From JANWYT01 sp034437555 (GTDB taxonomy: Bacteria; Chloroflexota; Anaerolineae; Aggregatilineales; Phototrophicaceae), in the NCBI GenBank assembly GCA_034437555.1, contig DAOTTQ010000086.1:1-64000 (forward strand): DNA of 64,000 nt, in the 5' to 3' direction. A program made the translations under genes and the position numbers. The notes under the pieces were generated by a model. The model was given only the letters and a program-made list of their open reading frames with translations, had not been told where the DNA came from and did not search any database. Every line of letters begins with the position of its first letter. The stretch's first letter is position 1. Shown piece by piece: positions 33,109-41,344 of the stretch.

Positions 33109-35487
33109 ATGAGTGAACCGCTACAAGCCTATTGCGTGAAGTGCAAAACAAAACGCACCCTCTTAAACCCACAAGCGGTGTATTCGGTCACGGGTACGCC
33201 CATGACGAAGGGACAGTGTGAAGTCTGTGGCACTACCATGAGCCGTATGGGGGATACACCCGCCCATGCCAACGTGGAAAAGCCCGTTATTGCCCCACGC
33301 GAAAAGAAGCCTAAAACCGAGAAACCAGCGTCTAAAAAGACCACCGCCCCCAAGAAGGGCAAGCCTGCCACCAAAGCCACCGAAAGCAAGGCAAAAGCAG
33401 GCAAAGCACCCACAGGAAAAGTAAAGTTTAGCAAGAACCTCGTCATTGTAGAGTCGCCTGCAAAAGCCCGTACCGTTGGCAACTTTCTGGGCAAAGATTT
33501 TACGGTCATGGCTTCTAAGGGGCATGTGCGTGATTTGCTGGTGACACAAATTTCTGTGGACGTAGACAACGATTTTGAGCCAAAGTACCGCGTCCCCAAC
33601 GAAAAACGCGAAACAGTCAACGAACTTAAGAAAGCTGTAGAGAGCGCGGAAACTATTTATCTCGCCACCGACCCCGACCGTGAGGGCGAGGCGATTGCGT
33701 GGCACTTGGTTGCCGCAACCGATATTCCACAAGAGCGCATTAAGCGCGTAGTGTTCCACGAAATTACCAATAAAGCCATCCAAGAAGCGTTCTCTCATAC
33801 CCGCGATATTGACAACAATCTGGTAAACGCCCAACAAGCGCGTCGCATCCTAGACCGCTTGGTCGGCTATAACATCACCGAGCTATTGTGGGAAAAAGTG
33901 CGTAATCGCCTATCGGCAGGGCGCGTGCAAAGTGTGGCACTGCGCATTGTTGTAGACCGCGAGCGCGAAATAGACGCATTTAACACCACCGAGTATTGGT
34001 CAATTGACGCAGACCTTGCAACAAGCAAGGGGGGTAAATTTACGGCGCGTTTGGTTAAAATCAACGGAGAAGACCCCGTTCTGAATAGCGAAGCAGACGT
34101 AATGCCCCACGTTGAAGCCTTGCAAAAGAGCCGTTTTATCATCAACGATTACAAAGTAGGCACGCGCCAACGCAAGCCATCGCCACCCTTTACCACCAGC
34201 ACGCTTCAGCAAGAGTCCTCACGGCGTTTGGGCTTTACGGCAATGCGTACCATGCGGGCTGCCCAAGACCTTTACGAAGGCGTAGAGCTAGAATCAGGCA
34301 ACGTGTTGGGCTTAATTACATACATGCGTACCGATAGCCTTAACGTATCGCCCGAAGCCCAAACCGAAGCCCGCGAGTACGTCACGCAACGCTACGGCAA
34401 AGAGTACATTCCTGACGAAGCACCCAAATACAAAACAAAATCCAAAGGCGCACAAGAGGCACACGAGGCAGTTCGCCCCACCAGCGCAGAACGCACGCCC
34501 GATAGCATAAAGAAATACCTCTCCCAAGACCAATTTAAGCTGTATAAACTGATATGGGAACGCTTTATGGCAAGCCAAATGTCCAACGCCATTTATGATA
34601 CCGTGCGTGTGGAAATGCAAGCTGGCGTTAGCGAAAGCGACATGCCCTACTTGCTAAGGGCTTCGGGAAGCCGTGTGAAGTTCAGTGGCTTCTTGGCATT
34701 GTATGAAGATGCAAAAGATGAGGACATTGCCATTGATGGCGATGAAGGGCGCATTTTGCCCGAAATGGCATTACAAGATGCCGTTAATTTGCTAAAGCTA
34801 TTGCCCGAACAGCACTTTACACAGCCCCCACCGCGCTACACCGAAGCCAGCCTTGTCCGTACCCTAGAAGAGTATGGCATTGGTCGCCCAAGCACGTATG
34901 CGCCAACGGTCGCTGTCATCCAAGACCGCGACTATGTGGTAAAAGAGGACAAACGCCTTGTGCCGACCGAAACAGGCAAGGTCGTTAGCAACTTACTCAT
35001 TCAGTTCTTCCCCGAAGAAATGGATTACCAGTTTACTGCCAAAATGGAAGATAAGCTGGACGAAATCGCCGAAGGTGATGGCATTTGGAAGCCTATGCTT
35101 AGGGAGTTTTACGCGCCCTTTGAAGCACGCATTACCAACGCCAAGGCAAACATGCCCGTCATGAAGCAAGAAGAAGAAATTGGGCGCATTTGCCCCACCT
35201 GTAACGAGGGTAAGCTGGCAATTAATTATGGGCGTTGGGGCAAATTTATCGGTTGCTCTAATTACCCCGAATGTAAACACACCGAACCGTACCTAGAACG
35301 ACTTGGGATTCCTTGCCCCAAATGTGGTATAGAACACGGTGGCGAGGTGATTGAGCGCAAGACCAAACGTGGGCGCGTCTTTTACGGTTGCGCTCGCTAT
35401 CCTGAATGTGATTTTGCAGCTTGGGAATTGCCCAAAGCAGGTGATGCCCCCAATGAAGAAGGCACTCTAATTACTGATGCAAGCTAA
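33109..35487 (+). CDS. topA: DNA topoisomerase I with N-terminal zinc domain
   Basis: A 792-residue type IA topoisomerase that relaxes negative supercoils. An N-terminal four-Cys module (YCVKCK at 8-13 and CEVCG at 37-41, a DUF5679-like domain) and a Lys/Pro/Ala-rich linker (about 60-108) precede the enzyme core. The TOPRIM domain has VESPAKA (E115) and DPDREGE (188-194); the catalytic Tyr is Y405 in TYMRTDS. Two C-terminal four-Cys zinc ribbons end the protein (CPTCNEG...CSNYPEC and CPKCGIE...CARYPEC). The N-terminal zinc domain, added in front of the core, is unusual outside this lineage. Confidence 0.95.
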   Translation: MSEPLQAYCVKCKTKRTLLNPQAVYSVTGTPMTKGQCEVCGTTMSRMGDTPAHANVEKPVIAPREKKPKTEKPASKKTTAPKKGKPATKATESKAKAGKAPTGKVKFSKNLVIVESPAKARTVGNFLGKDFTVMASKGHVRDLLVTQISVDVDNDFEPKYRVPNEKRETVNELKKAVESAETIYLATDPDREGEAIAWHLVAATDIPQERIKRVVFHEITNKAIQEAFSHTRDIDNNLVNAQQARRILDRLVGYNITELLWEKVRNRLSAGRVQSVALRIVVDREREIDAFNTTEYWSIDADLATSKGGKFTARLVKINGEDPVLNSEADVMPHVEALQKSRFIINDYKVGTRQRKPSPPFTTSTLQQESSRRLGFTAMRTMRAAQDLYEGVELESGNVLGLITYMRTDSLNVSPEAQTEAREYVTQRYGKEYIPDEAPKYKTKSKGAQEAHEAVRPTSAERTPDSIKKYLSQDQFKLYKLIWERFMASQMSNAIYDTVRVEMQAGVSESDMPYLLRASGSRVKFSGFLALYEDAKDEDIAIDGDEGRILPEMALQDAVNLLKLLPEQHFTQPPPRYTEASLVRTLEEYGIGRPSTYAPTVAVIQDRDYVVKEDKRLVPTETGKVVSNLLIQFFPEEMDYQFTAKMEDKLDEIAEGDGIWKPMLREFYAPFEARITNAKANMPVMKQEEEIGRICPTCNEGKLAINYGRWGKFIGCSNYPECKHTEPYLERLGIPCPKCGIEHGGEVIERKTKRGRVFYGCARYPECDFAAWELPKAGDAPNEEGTLITDAS

Positions 35488-35510
35488 AGGGGGCGGTTTG
35501 CCCCCTAAAT
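35488..35510 (+). terminator. Terminator-like hairpin after topA
   Basis: AGGGGGC (35488-35494) pairs with GCCCCCT (35500-35506) one base after the stop codon, followed by AAATTTT; the T-run is short and interrupted. Confidence 0.6.
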
Positions 35511-35599
35511 TTTGCGTGAAGTCGCAACTCGTTATATACTCTCTGAATAAGGGATGACTGGCTTTTGTGTTGCAACGGAACCAAGAAAGGCACGCGCTC

Positions 35600-37168
35600 A
35601 TGAGTTTACTGCGTAGAAATAAATCGGATTCTAAAGAACAGGCTGTACCAGCATCAACAGATACCCCCAAAAAAGAAGCAAAGTCTGGCGGTGGTTTACG
35701 CCAATGGCTAGTGGATTCTTATAACGGGCTTTACAAAATTGTATTAGAACCCAGTATGCCCTCCAAAGGGTCTGTCATTTTGCTGGTGGTGGGCTTGCTC
35801 ATTGGGCTATTGTGGGCGTATTCTGTGTCGCCTGTGGTGTTTACGGGCGCAAACCCCAACCGCCTTAACCAATCTGCTCAAGACCAATGGATTAAGTTGG
35901 TTGCGGGCAATTATGCGCGTGGTTTCTATGCGACAGACCAAGCCCAAGACCTCATTGGGCGCATTGATGACCCCGCCAACGCCATTACAAGATTATTAAG
36001 TGACCCAAATACCACCCCATCGGATAGCACCGCACTGCAACAATTACAAAGTGTCGCACAAGGTGTTACTGGCACACCCACGCCGGAAAGTCCCGGATTC
36101 GTTTCAGATTTATTAAGCGGCTGGCTTGTTCCCGCCCTCATTTTGATTATTGGTTTCCCCATTTTAACGGTGGCATGGAAACTGCTTATTCAACCCAACT
36201 TTGTTGCACCTGTGGTGATGCGTGTTCAAGAAATGCGTAACCCCGTCCTAAAAGACAAAAACGACAAAGCACGCGCTGACCTAAAACGCTTACAAGAACA
36301 AAACCAAGAACTAGTCCGCATGAAGAAAGAAACGGTTGCCGATGTTGAACTAGGCGAACCCGTAACCCAAGTGCTAAAAGTGTATAGCAAGGGTCGCAGA
36401 TTTGATGAATCGGATGAAATTGAGTTTGGTGAAGAATTTTTGGGGCAATGTGGCGCAGTCATTCCCGAAAGCATGAATGATGACCCCGTAGCCGTTGAAA
36501 TTTGGCTGTTTGATATGTTTGCCAGCGACGACCAAAATCACAAACGCCTTTTCTTAACACCGCTTGCTAGCCAAGACCCCGCCCTTCGCACGCGCCTTTC
36601 CGGTGACCCCGAAGTGAACTTGGCGGAAGCAGCTATTGCCCAAGCAGGCGCGAAAGTGGTGATTGATTCCCAAAAAGTTCGCCTACAAGCCGATATGGTT
36701 GATGCTCAAGTGGGCGCAGACGGGCGTTTTGAGAGCTTCAGAATGAAAATAACGGCATGGAAGAAAACAACAGGAAGGTCGGCGTTGCCTGTGGCTTATG
36801 GCACACAGGCACCTGTGGCACCCGCACCCGCTTACACACCGCCGCCACAGCCCGCCTATAACCCACCGCCCCAAAGCTATGCGCCACCGCCACCTGCACA
36901 GCGTCCGATGTCGGATTATGATAATATCTCATTTGACCCGCCACCTGCTGCGCCGTCACCGTTCCCACCTGCGCCTAGCTATGCGCCACCGCCACCTGCA
37001 CAGCGTCCGATGTCGGATTATGATAATATCTCTTTCGACCCCCTACCTGTGCCACCGCAAGCCGCTAGACCGCCACAACAGGCTTCATTCTCGCCATTAC
37101 CCCCTCCCGGCGAAGATGATGACCCCTTTGGCGGAACAGGCGACTTTACACCCATTCCACGTACCTAA
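35600..37168 (+). CDS. Membrane protein of unknown family with Pro-rich repeat tail
   Basis: From ATG 35600 (GAAAGG upstream) the protein has 522 residues. Two membrane segments (about 50-72 and 172-194) bracket a loop of about 100 residues that should face outside. A charged, coiled-coil-like stretch (about 210-250) leads into a cytoplasmic alpha/beta domain (about 255-395). The tail is rich in Pro, Ala and Tyr and holds two nearly identical 22-residue units of type SYAPPPPAQRPMSDYDNISF. I recognise no family. Such tails often bind partners or form flexible tethers. It stands alone between topA and a strong terminator. Confidence 0.7.
   Translation: MSLLRRNKSDSKEQAVPASTDTPKKEAKSGGGLRQWLVDSYNGLYKIVLEPSMPSKGSVILLVVGLLIGLLWAYSVSPVVFTGANPNRLNQSAQDQWIKLVAGNYARGFYATDQAQDLIGRIDDPANAITRLLSDPNTTPSDSTALQQLQSVAQGVTGTPTPESPGFVSDLLSGWLVPALILIIGFPILTVAWKLLIQPNFVAPVVMRVQEMRNPVLKDKNDKARADLKRLQEQNQELVRMKKETVADVELGEPVTQVLKVYSKGRRFDESDEIEFGEEFLGQCGAVIPESMNDDPVAVEIWLFDMFASDDQNHKRLFLTPLASQDPALRTRLSGDPEVNLAEAAIAQAGAKVVIDSQKVRLQADMVDAQVGADGRFESFRMKITAWKKTTGRSALPVAYGTQAPVAPAPAYTPPPQPAYNPPPQSYAPPPPAQRPMSDYDNISFDPPPAAPSPFPPAPSYAPPPPAQRPMSDYDNISFDPLPVPPQAARPPQQASFSPLPPPGEDDDPFGGTGDFTPIPRT
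36875..37040 (+). repeat. Recent 102-bp-period duplication in a Pro-rich tail
   Basis: A 56-base stretch beginning AGCTATGCGCC at 36875 recurs without change at 36977, a period of 102 bases (34 codons). Perfect identity, including silent positions, points to a recent in-frame duplication. Confidence 0.88.
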
Positions 37169-37181
37169 AGCTATCAAACAC

Positions 37182-37220
37182 AAAGAAGCCCTATTTATAA
37201 AACGAATAGGGCTTCTTTTT
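37182..37220. terminator. Rho-independent terminator, convergent
   Basis: A perfect 14-bp stem (37182-37195 with 37205-37218) is flanked by T-rich sequence and serves the membrane-protein gene; the A-rich left arm may also act on the opposite strand. Confidence 0.9.
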
Positions 37221-37256
37221 CATATTGTTAAAAACTATTGTTGTAAACGCCCCCTC

Positions 37257-38378
37257 TTATAGCGCAAGGGCTTGTGCGAGGTCTTCTAGCAAATCATCGG
37301 GATGCTCTAACCCCACCGATAGCCTTAAAAGATTCTGCGGCGTTGGGCTGTTGGGGGCTTCTACAGAGGCACGGTGTTCTATCAGGCTATGCGCCCCCCC
37401 AAAGCTAGTAGCACGCTTGAATAAGTGCAAACGCTGGGTAATTCCAAGCGCATCCTCGGCACTACCTTTTACCAACACCGAGAACAATCCGCTATAACCG
37501 CGCATTTGTTGAGTAGCAAGGGTATGATGCGGATGTGTGGGCAAAAAGGGGTGCAAGACCTGTTCAATTTGGGGTTGTTCTGCCAAAAATTGGGCAACTT
37601 TTAACCCGTTCGCGTAGTGGGCTTGCATCCGATAGGGCAATGTCGCAATGCCTCGCAGCGTTAGCCAGCAATCAAACGGTGAAGGCACAGCACCCCCCAC
37701 TTTTTGTAATCGCCAAATTTTTTCAAAAAACGGCGTAACCGCGCGTGTAATCAACGCGCCACCCAGCACATCACTATGACCAGCAAGATATTTTGTGGTG
37801 GCATGTACCACCATATCCGCCCCCAGCGCAAGCGGGTTTTGGAAGATGGGTGAGGCGGTGGTGTTATCACAAACCAAAAGCGCGTTGTGCTGATGGGCAA
37901 TGTCTGCCAGTGCTGTAATGTCGCTAATGTTAATTTGGGGGTTTGAGGGCGTTTCAATCATGATGAGGCGCGTTGTTGGGCGCATTGCCTCACGAACCGC
38001 CCCCAAGTTGGTCATATCAACAAAGCTAACCAATAATCCCCAGTCGATAAAAAATTCTTGCAAAATTATCCGAATCCCGTAGTACAAGTCAGCGGGAGCA
38101 ATAATATGGTCGCCCGTCTTAAGAGCTTGGATGAGGGTCATCATTGCCACAGAACCAGAGGCAAATGCAGCACATGCTTCCCCGCCTTCTAGTGCCGACA
38201 AGCGTTTTTCTAGTTCATCTCGATTGGGGTTGCTCTCACGGTTATAGACATAGCCTGATGGGTAACTGCCATCACTAGCCCGTTCAAAGGTGGTTGAAAG
38301 GTGGATGGGTGGGGTAAGTGCGCCCGTCATGGGGTCAATATCATAGCCCGCGTGAATGGCAAGGGTTTCTGGGTGCAT
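37257..38378 (-). CDS. Cys/Met metabolism PLP-dependent enzyme (trans-sulfuration family)
   Basis: A 373-residue enzyme of the cystathionine gamma-synthase/gamma-lyase/methionine gamma-lyase family. The start (TLAIHAGYDIDPMTGALTPPI), the phosphate-binding ASGSVAM, DNTTASP and the PLP lysine in HATTKYLAGHSDVLGG are all characteristic. SVGLEHPDDLLEDL closes the protein, as usual. Within the family the exact reaction cannot be told apart by eye; a synthase or lyase of cystathionine is most common. It is a single gene with no sulfur genes adjacent. Confidence 0.9.
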   Translation of the reverse strand: MHPETLAIHAGYDIDPMTGALTPPIHLSTTFERASDGSYPSGYVYNRESNPNRDELEKRLSALEGGEACAAFASGSVAMMTLIQALKTGDHIIAPADLYYGIRIILQEFFIDWGLLVSFVDMTNLGAVREAMRPTTRLIMIETPSNPQINISDITALADIAHQHNALLVCDNTTASPIFQNPLALGADMVVHATTKYLAGHSDVLGGALITRAVTPFFEKIWRLQKVGGAVPSPFDCWLTLRGIATLPYRMQAHYANGLKVAQFLAEQPQIEQVLHPFLPTHPHHTLATQQMRGYSGLFSVLVKGSAEDALGITQRLHLFKRATSFGGAHSLIEHRASVEAPNSPTPQNLLRLSVGLEHPDDLLEDLAQALAL

Positions 38379-38498
38379 ACGCTAACTCTCCATCTAAAAA
38401 GATAACTTCTACTTCGCAGTGTAGCACATGGATTATTTTGGTGTATACGACCACCCGTTGTTGTCTCGCCCAATTCACACATAAAAAACCGTTTCGTA

Positions 38499-38521
38499 GG
38501 GGCGTACCCGTTGGGTCGCCC
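38499..38521. repeat. Short palindromic element downstream of a membrane-protein gene
   Basis: GGGGCGTACCC and GGGTCGCCC flank a two-base centre and form an imperfect hairpin 13 bases from the flippase-like gene stop. Its form (GGGCGxACCC palindrome) resembles small dispersed repeats of other bacterial genomes. Only one copy is in the window. Confidence 0.4.
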
Positions 38522-38533
38522 ACAAAACCGCCC

Positions 38534-39610
38534 TTACCCGTGTTCCATTTCTGCCAATTCTTCTTCCAGGGCGGTTTCATCAAATAGACGATTGCGAAAG
38601 AGTACCGCCACCAACAAGCCCGCCAACACCCTAAACCACTTGTGAAAGAAGCCCTGTATAAGCGAAGCCACCACCGCCACCGCAGGCGTAACCAACGGGT
38701 TAATGGGCGCAATAAACGCCAAGAGCATCCCAACTGTAGACACTTCGGCAATGCCCGCGCCATTCGGCACAAGGCTTAATGCGCCAATGGCAGAAGTCAC
38801 CCCCACAATAAACGTGGATTGCAAGCACAATTGCCACGTCGGCTCTATGCCAAAGCCCATAAGTACCACAATCATACTAACGGCACTAGGCAAATACACG
38901 CCCAAGCCTACCAACACCATTGGGAGAACGTGACGTAGCTTAAAAATTTCTCTGCTACTTTCATAAAACGCCGTGAGGGGGGCTTGTAGCTTACCTATCA
39001 GGGGCAACCGCCCCACAACGCCCAGCACCGCATACGCTAGGGGCTGAATTTGCACCACAATCAAGCCTGTGATAATGGCGAAAAGCGAGCTAAACGTGAT
39101 AAAACGGCTGAGTGCGTCATAGTCTATGCCATTATAAGACCCCAAATTTAGCGTATTGCCAGCCATAAAAATTGTGCCAGCCATAATCACAATAACCGCC
39201 AAACCGTCATTAATGCGCTCTGCTATCACAATCGGCACGCTTTTGGTAATCGGTACGCCCGTTTTAATTTTAAGAAAAACGCTCTTTAGCACTTCAGCAG
39301 ATTTACCGGGGCTAACCACCAGCACAAACCCACTAACTTGCAGTACAAAGCTATCCAGCAGGCTAATTTTGTCTTGGGCTTCTATCACACCCAGATAGTA
39401 TTGCCATGTGATAAAGCGAAACACAATCACCACACACTGCAAGGCAATCAGCACAGGAAGCCAACCCCACTGAAAACTTGCCAGCGTTTCTTGCGTGTTT
39501 GCGCCATCATTAAGCTGCAATTGGCTGTCTGCCACCAACAAATAGACGATGTAAATGCCAATCGCCACCAACAAGCCAATAAACATCTGATTGCGATATT
39601 TTCGCAACAT
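38534..39610 (-). CDS. Lysylphosphatidylglycerol synthase TM-region/UPF0104-like membrane protein
   Basis: A 358-residue integral membrane protein with about eight hydrophobic segments. The string VVSPGKSAEVLKSVFLK and the later SLVPNGAGIAEVSTVGMLL match the conserved motifs of the AglD/MprF-flippase family. These proteins flip or help transfer lipids or lipid-linked sugars. The soluble aminoacyltransferase domain of MprF is absent, so only the membrane part is present. I chose the ATG at 39610 (AGGTGG six bases upstream) over an upstream start at 39676. It is divergent from the C39-peptidase gene. Confidence 0.82.
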   Translation of the reverse strand: MLRKYRNQMFIGLLVAIGIYIVYLLVADSQLQLNDGANTQETLASFQWGWLPVLIALQCVVIVFRFITWQYYLGVIEAQDKISLLDSFVLQVSGFVLVVSPGKSAEVLKSVFLKIKTGVPITKSVPIVIAERINDGLAVIVIMAGTIFMAGNTLNLGSYNGIDYDALSRFITFSSLFAIITGLIVVQIQPLAYAVLGVVGRLPLIGKLQAPLTAFYESSREIFKLRHVLPMVLVGLGVYLPSAVSMIVVLMGFGIEPTWQLCLQSTFIVGVTSAIGALSLVPNGAGIAEVSTVGMLLAFIAPINPLVTPAVAVVASLIQGFFHKWFRVLAGLLVAVLFRNRLFDETALEEELAEMEHG

Positions 39611-39792
39611 TTCAGCCACCTTTAGCCTAATGAACAAGACAAAACGGCATTTTAACAGCACCCCCAAGAATAACATAGGGGAATCGTGGGTTAGCGAAAT
39701 GCGCGTGATTGTGGCAAAATAAAGCCTTTCGTAAGGCTCTTGTGTAATACAGTAAAGAGAATCTGCAGTTTAAGTAACAGGACAAAAAACCT

Positions 39793-41277
39793 ATGACCCT
39801 TACTCCCAATGATACAAATCCCTCAATGCCCCGTGTGGTCGTTGATGACGGCGTTTCTGCCCCACCCAGCCTTTTGCTATGGGGTGTCATTGGAATGTTT
39901 ATTTTGATTATTGTCGGCATCGCGGGCAGTGTTTTTGTGTTCCGCGATGGCTTGCGCCCTAGCCAACAACAGCGCGTGATAGAGCTTGCACCTTTTATGC
40001 GGGCATTTTTGCCTGCCACGCCTGTGGGGGGTGCATTGCCCACTGTAGAGCCAAATACGGCTTCTAACAACGCCGCCCTAGACTTGCTCAATTTGCCTTT
40101 GGCTGTGACATCATCCACGCCAGAAGCCGAAGCTACAACAGCCATCACAGAAGAAGTTACAGCAGAAGCAACCGCAGAACCCACGTCTGTTAGTATGGTG
40201 GTGATAGAACCCACAGCAACGCCCACGCTTGCGCCCACAAATACGCCATTACCACAACCTACTTTAGAGCCAAGCGCAACGCCACAGTCCGTCCAAGCGT
40301 TGCCCACCCAAGCGCAAGCGATAACCATCAACTTGCCCATCACAGAGCGCATTTTTGGCTTGCGCCACCAGCAACAAACATGGAATAACTGCGGACCGGC
40401 AACCATAACAATGGCACTGTCGTATTATGGCTGGCAAAACGACCAAGCCTATGCTGCCCGTACCCTAAAGCCTAACCGCGAGGACAAAAACGTTAGCCCC
40501 GAAGAGTTGGTGAGCTTCGTCAACGAACAATCCCAAGTGAAAGCCCTTATGCGCTATGGCGGTTCTACCGAGCTACTCAAAGCCCTCATTGCCAATAAAT
40601 TCGCGGTGGTGGTTGAGCGTGGCATTCGCTTTGAAGCGTATGAATGGGTAGGGCATTATCAGGCGTTGGTGTCGTATGATGACACGCAAGGCGTTTTTTA
40701 TGCCTATGATAGCTTCTTAGGCACGGGTGACGGCGATTTAGGCGTGCGTATGGGCTACCGTGAACTTGATGACGATTGGCGTGCCTTTAACCGCCTGTTT
40801 ATGGTGGTGTACTTGCCCCAAGACGAAGGCTTGCTTATGAGTTTGCTGGGTGAACTTGCAGACGAAGAAAGCGCAGCCACCGTTGCATTTAATACGGCAC
40901 AAACCGAAGCCACCGCCAACCCCCAAGACCCCTTTGCATGGTTTAACATGGGAACATCGCTAACAGCACTAGGGCGTTATGCCGAAGCTGCCAATGCCTT
41001 TGACCAAGCCTTCCGTTATAGCGTGCCGTACCGCATCCTGTGGTATCAGTTTGCGCCATTTGTCGCCTACTATGAAATAGGACGCTATGACGATGTGCTA
41101 CGTTGGGCGCAAATTAACCTTACCAACGCGCCAGAGCTAGAAGAAATGTATTATTGGCGTGGGCGTGTGTATCAAGCGCAGGACAAGCCCGAACAAGCGC
41201 GCTCAGAATATAACCGTGCCTTAGCCTATAATAGTAATTTTCAGCCCGCCCGCAACGCAATAAACACACTAGGATAA
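39793..41277 (+). CDS. Membrane-anchored C39-family peptidase with TPR repeats
   Basis: A 494-residue protein. A single membrane segment (about 27-51) anchors it with the bulk outside. A Thr/Pro/Glu-rich linker (105-178) leads to a papain-fold C39-like domain whose catalytic residues are C200 (NNCGPAT), H288 (GHYQALV) and D306 (YDSF). Tetratricopeptide-like repeats follow (about 365-490, with FAWFNMGTSLTALGRYAEAANAF). C39 peptidases cut double-glycine leaders or act on the wall; this one has no ABC domain, so it is a stand-alone surface enzyme. It precedes the MurJ flippase gene after a hairpin. Confidence 0.85.
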   Translation: MTLTPNDTNPSMPRVVVDDGVSAPPSLLLWGVIGMFILIIVGIAGSVFVFRDGLRPSQQQRVIELAPFMRAFLPATPVGGALPTVEPNTASNNAALDLLNLPLAVTSSTPEAEATTAITEEVTAEATAEPTSVSMVVIEPTATPTLAPTNTPLPQPTLEPSATPQSVQALPTQAQAITINLPITERIFGLRHQQQTWNNCGPATITMALSYYGWQNDQAYAARTLKPNREDKNVSPEELVSFVNEQSQVKALMRYGGSTELLKALIANKFAVVVERGIRFEAYEWVGHYQALVSYDDTQGVFYAYDSFLGTGDGDLGVRMGYRELDDDWRAFNRLFMVVYLPQDEGLLMSLLGELADEESAATVAFNTAQTEATANPQDPFAWFNMGTSLTALGRYAEAANAFDQAFRYSVPYRILWYQFAPFVAYYEIGRYDDVLRWAQINLTNAPELEEMYYWRGRVYQAQDKPEQARSEYNRALAYNSNFQPARNAINTLG

Positions 41278-41281
41278 ATTT

Positions 41282-41300
41282 GGGGGCTTAATGCCCCCTT
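41282..41300 (+). terminator. Hairpin between the C39 peptidase and murJ-like gene
   Basis: GGGGGC (41282-41287) and GCCCCC (41293-41298) form a tight stem followed by TTT. It is probably a partial terminator. Confidence 0.6.
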
Positions 41301-41344
41301 TACCTATCTTTTGCCATTACCACACATTCACAAGGGAAGGTTAT

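Noticed and set aside
33163..33837. 224-residue minus frame inside topA
   Set aside because: It lies fully within a well-supported gene and shows Cys/Phe/Gly-rich shadow composition.
37225..37497. Plus-strand frame opposite the PLP enzyme
   Set aside because: It overlaps a well-supported gene on the other strand and has no domain or ribosome-binding site.
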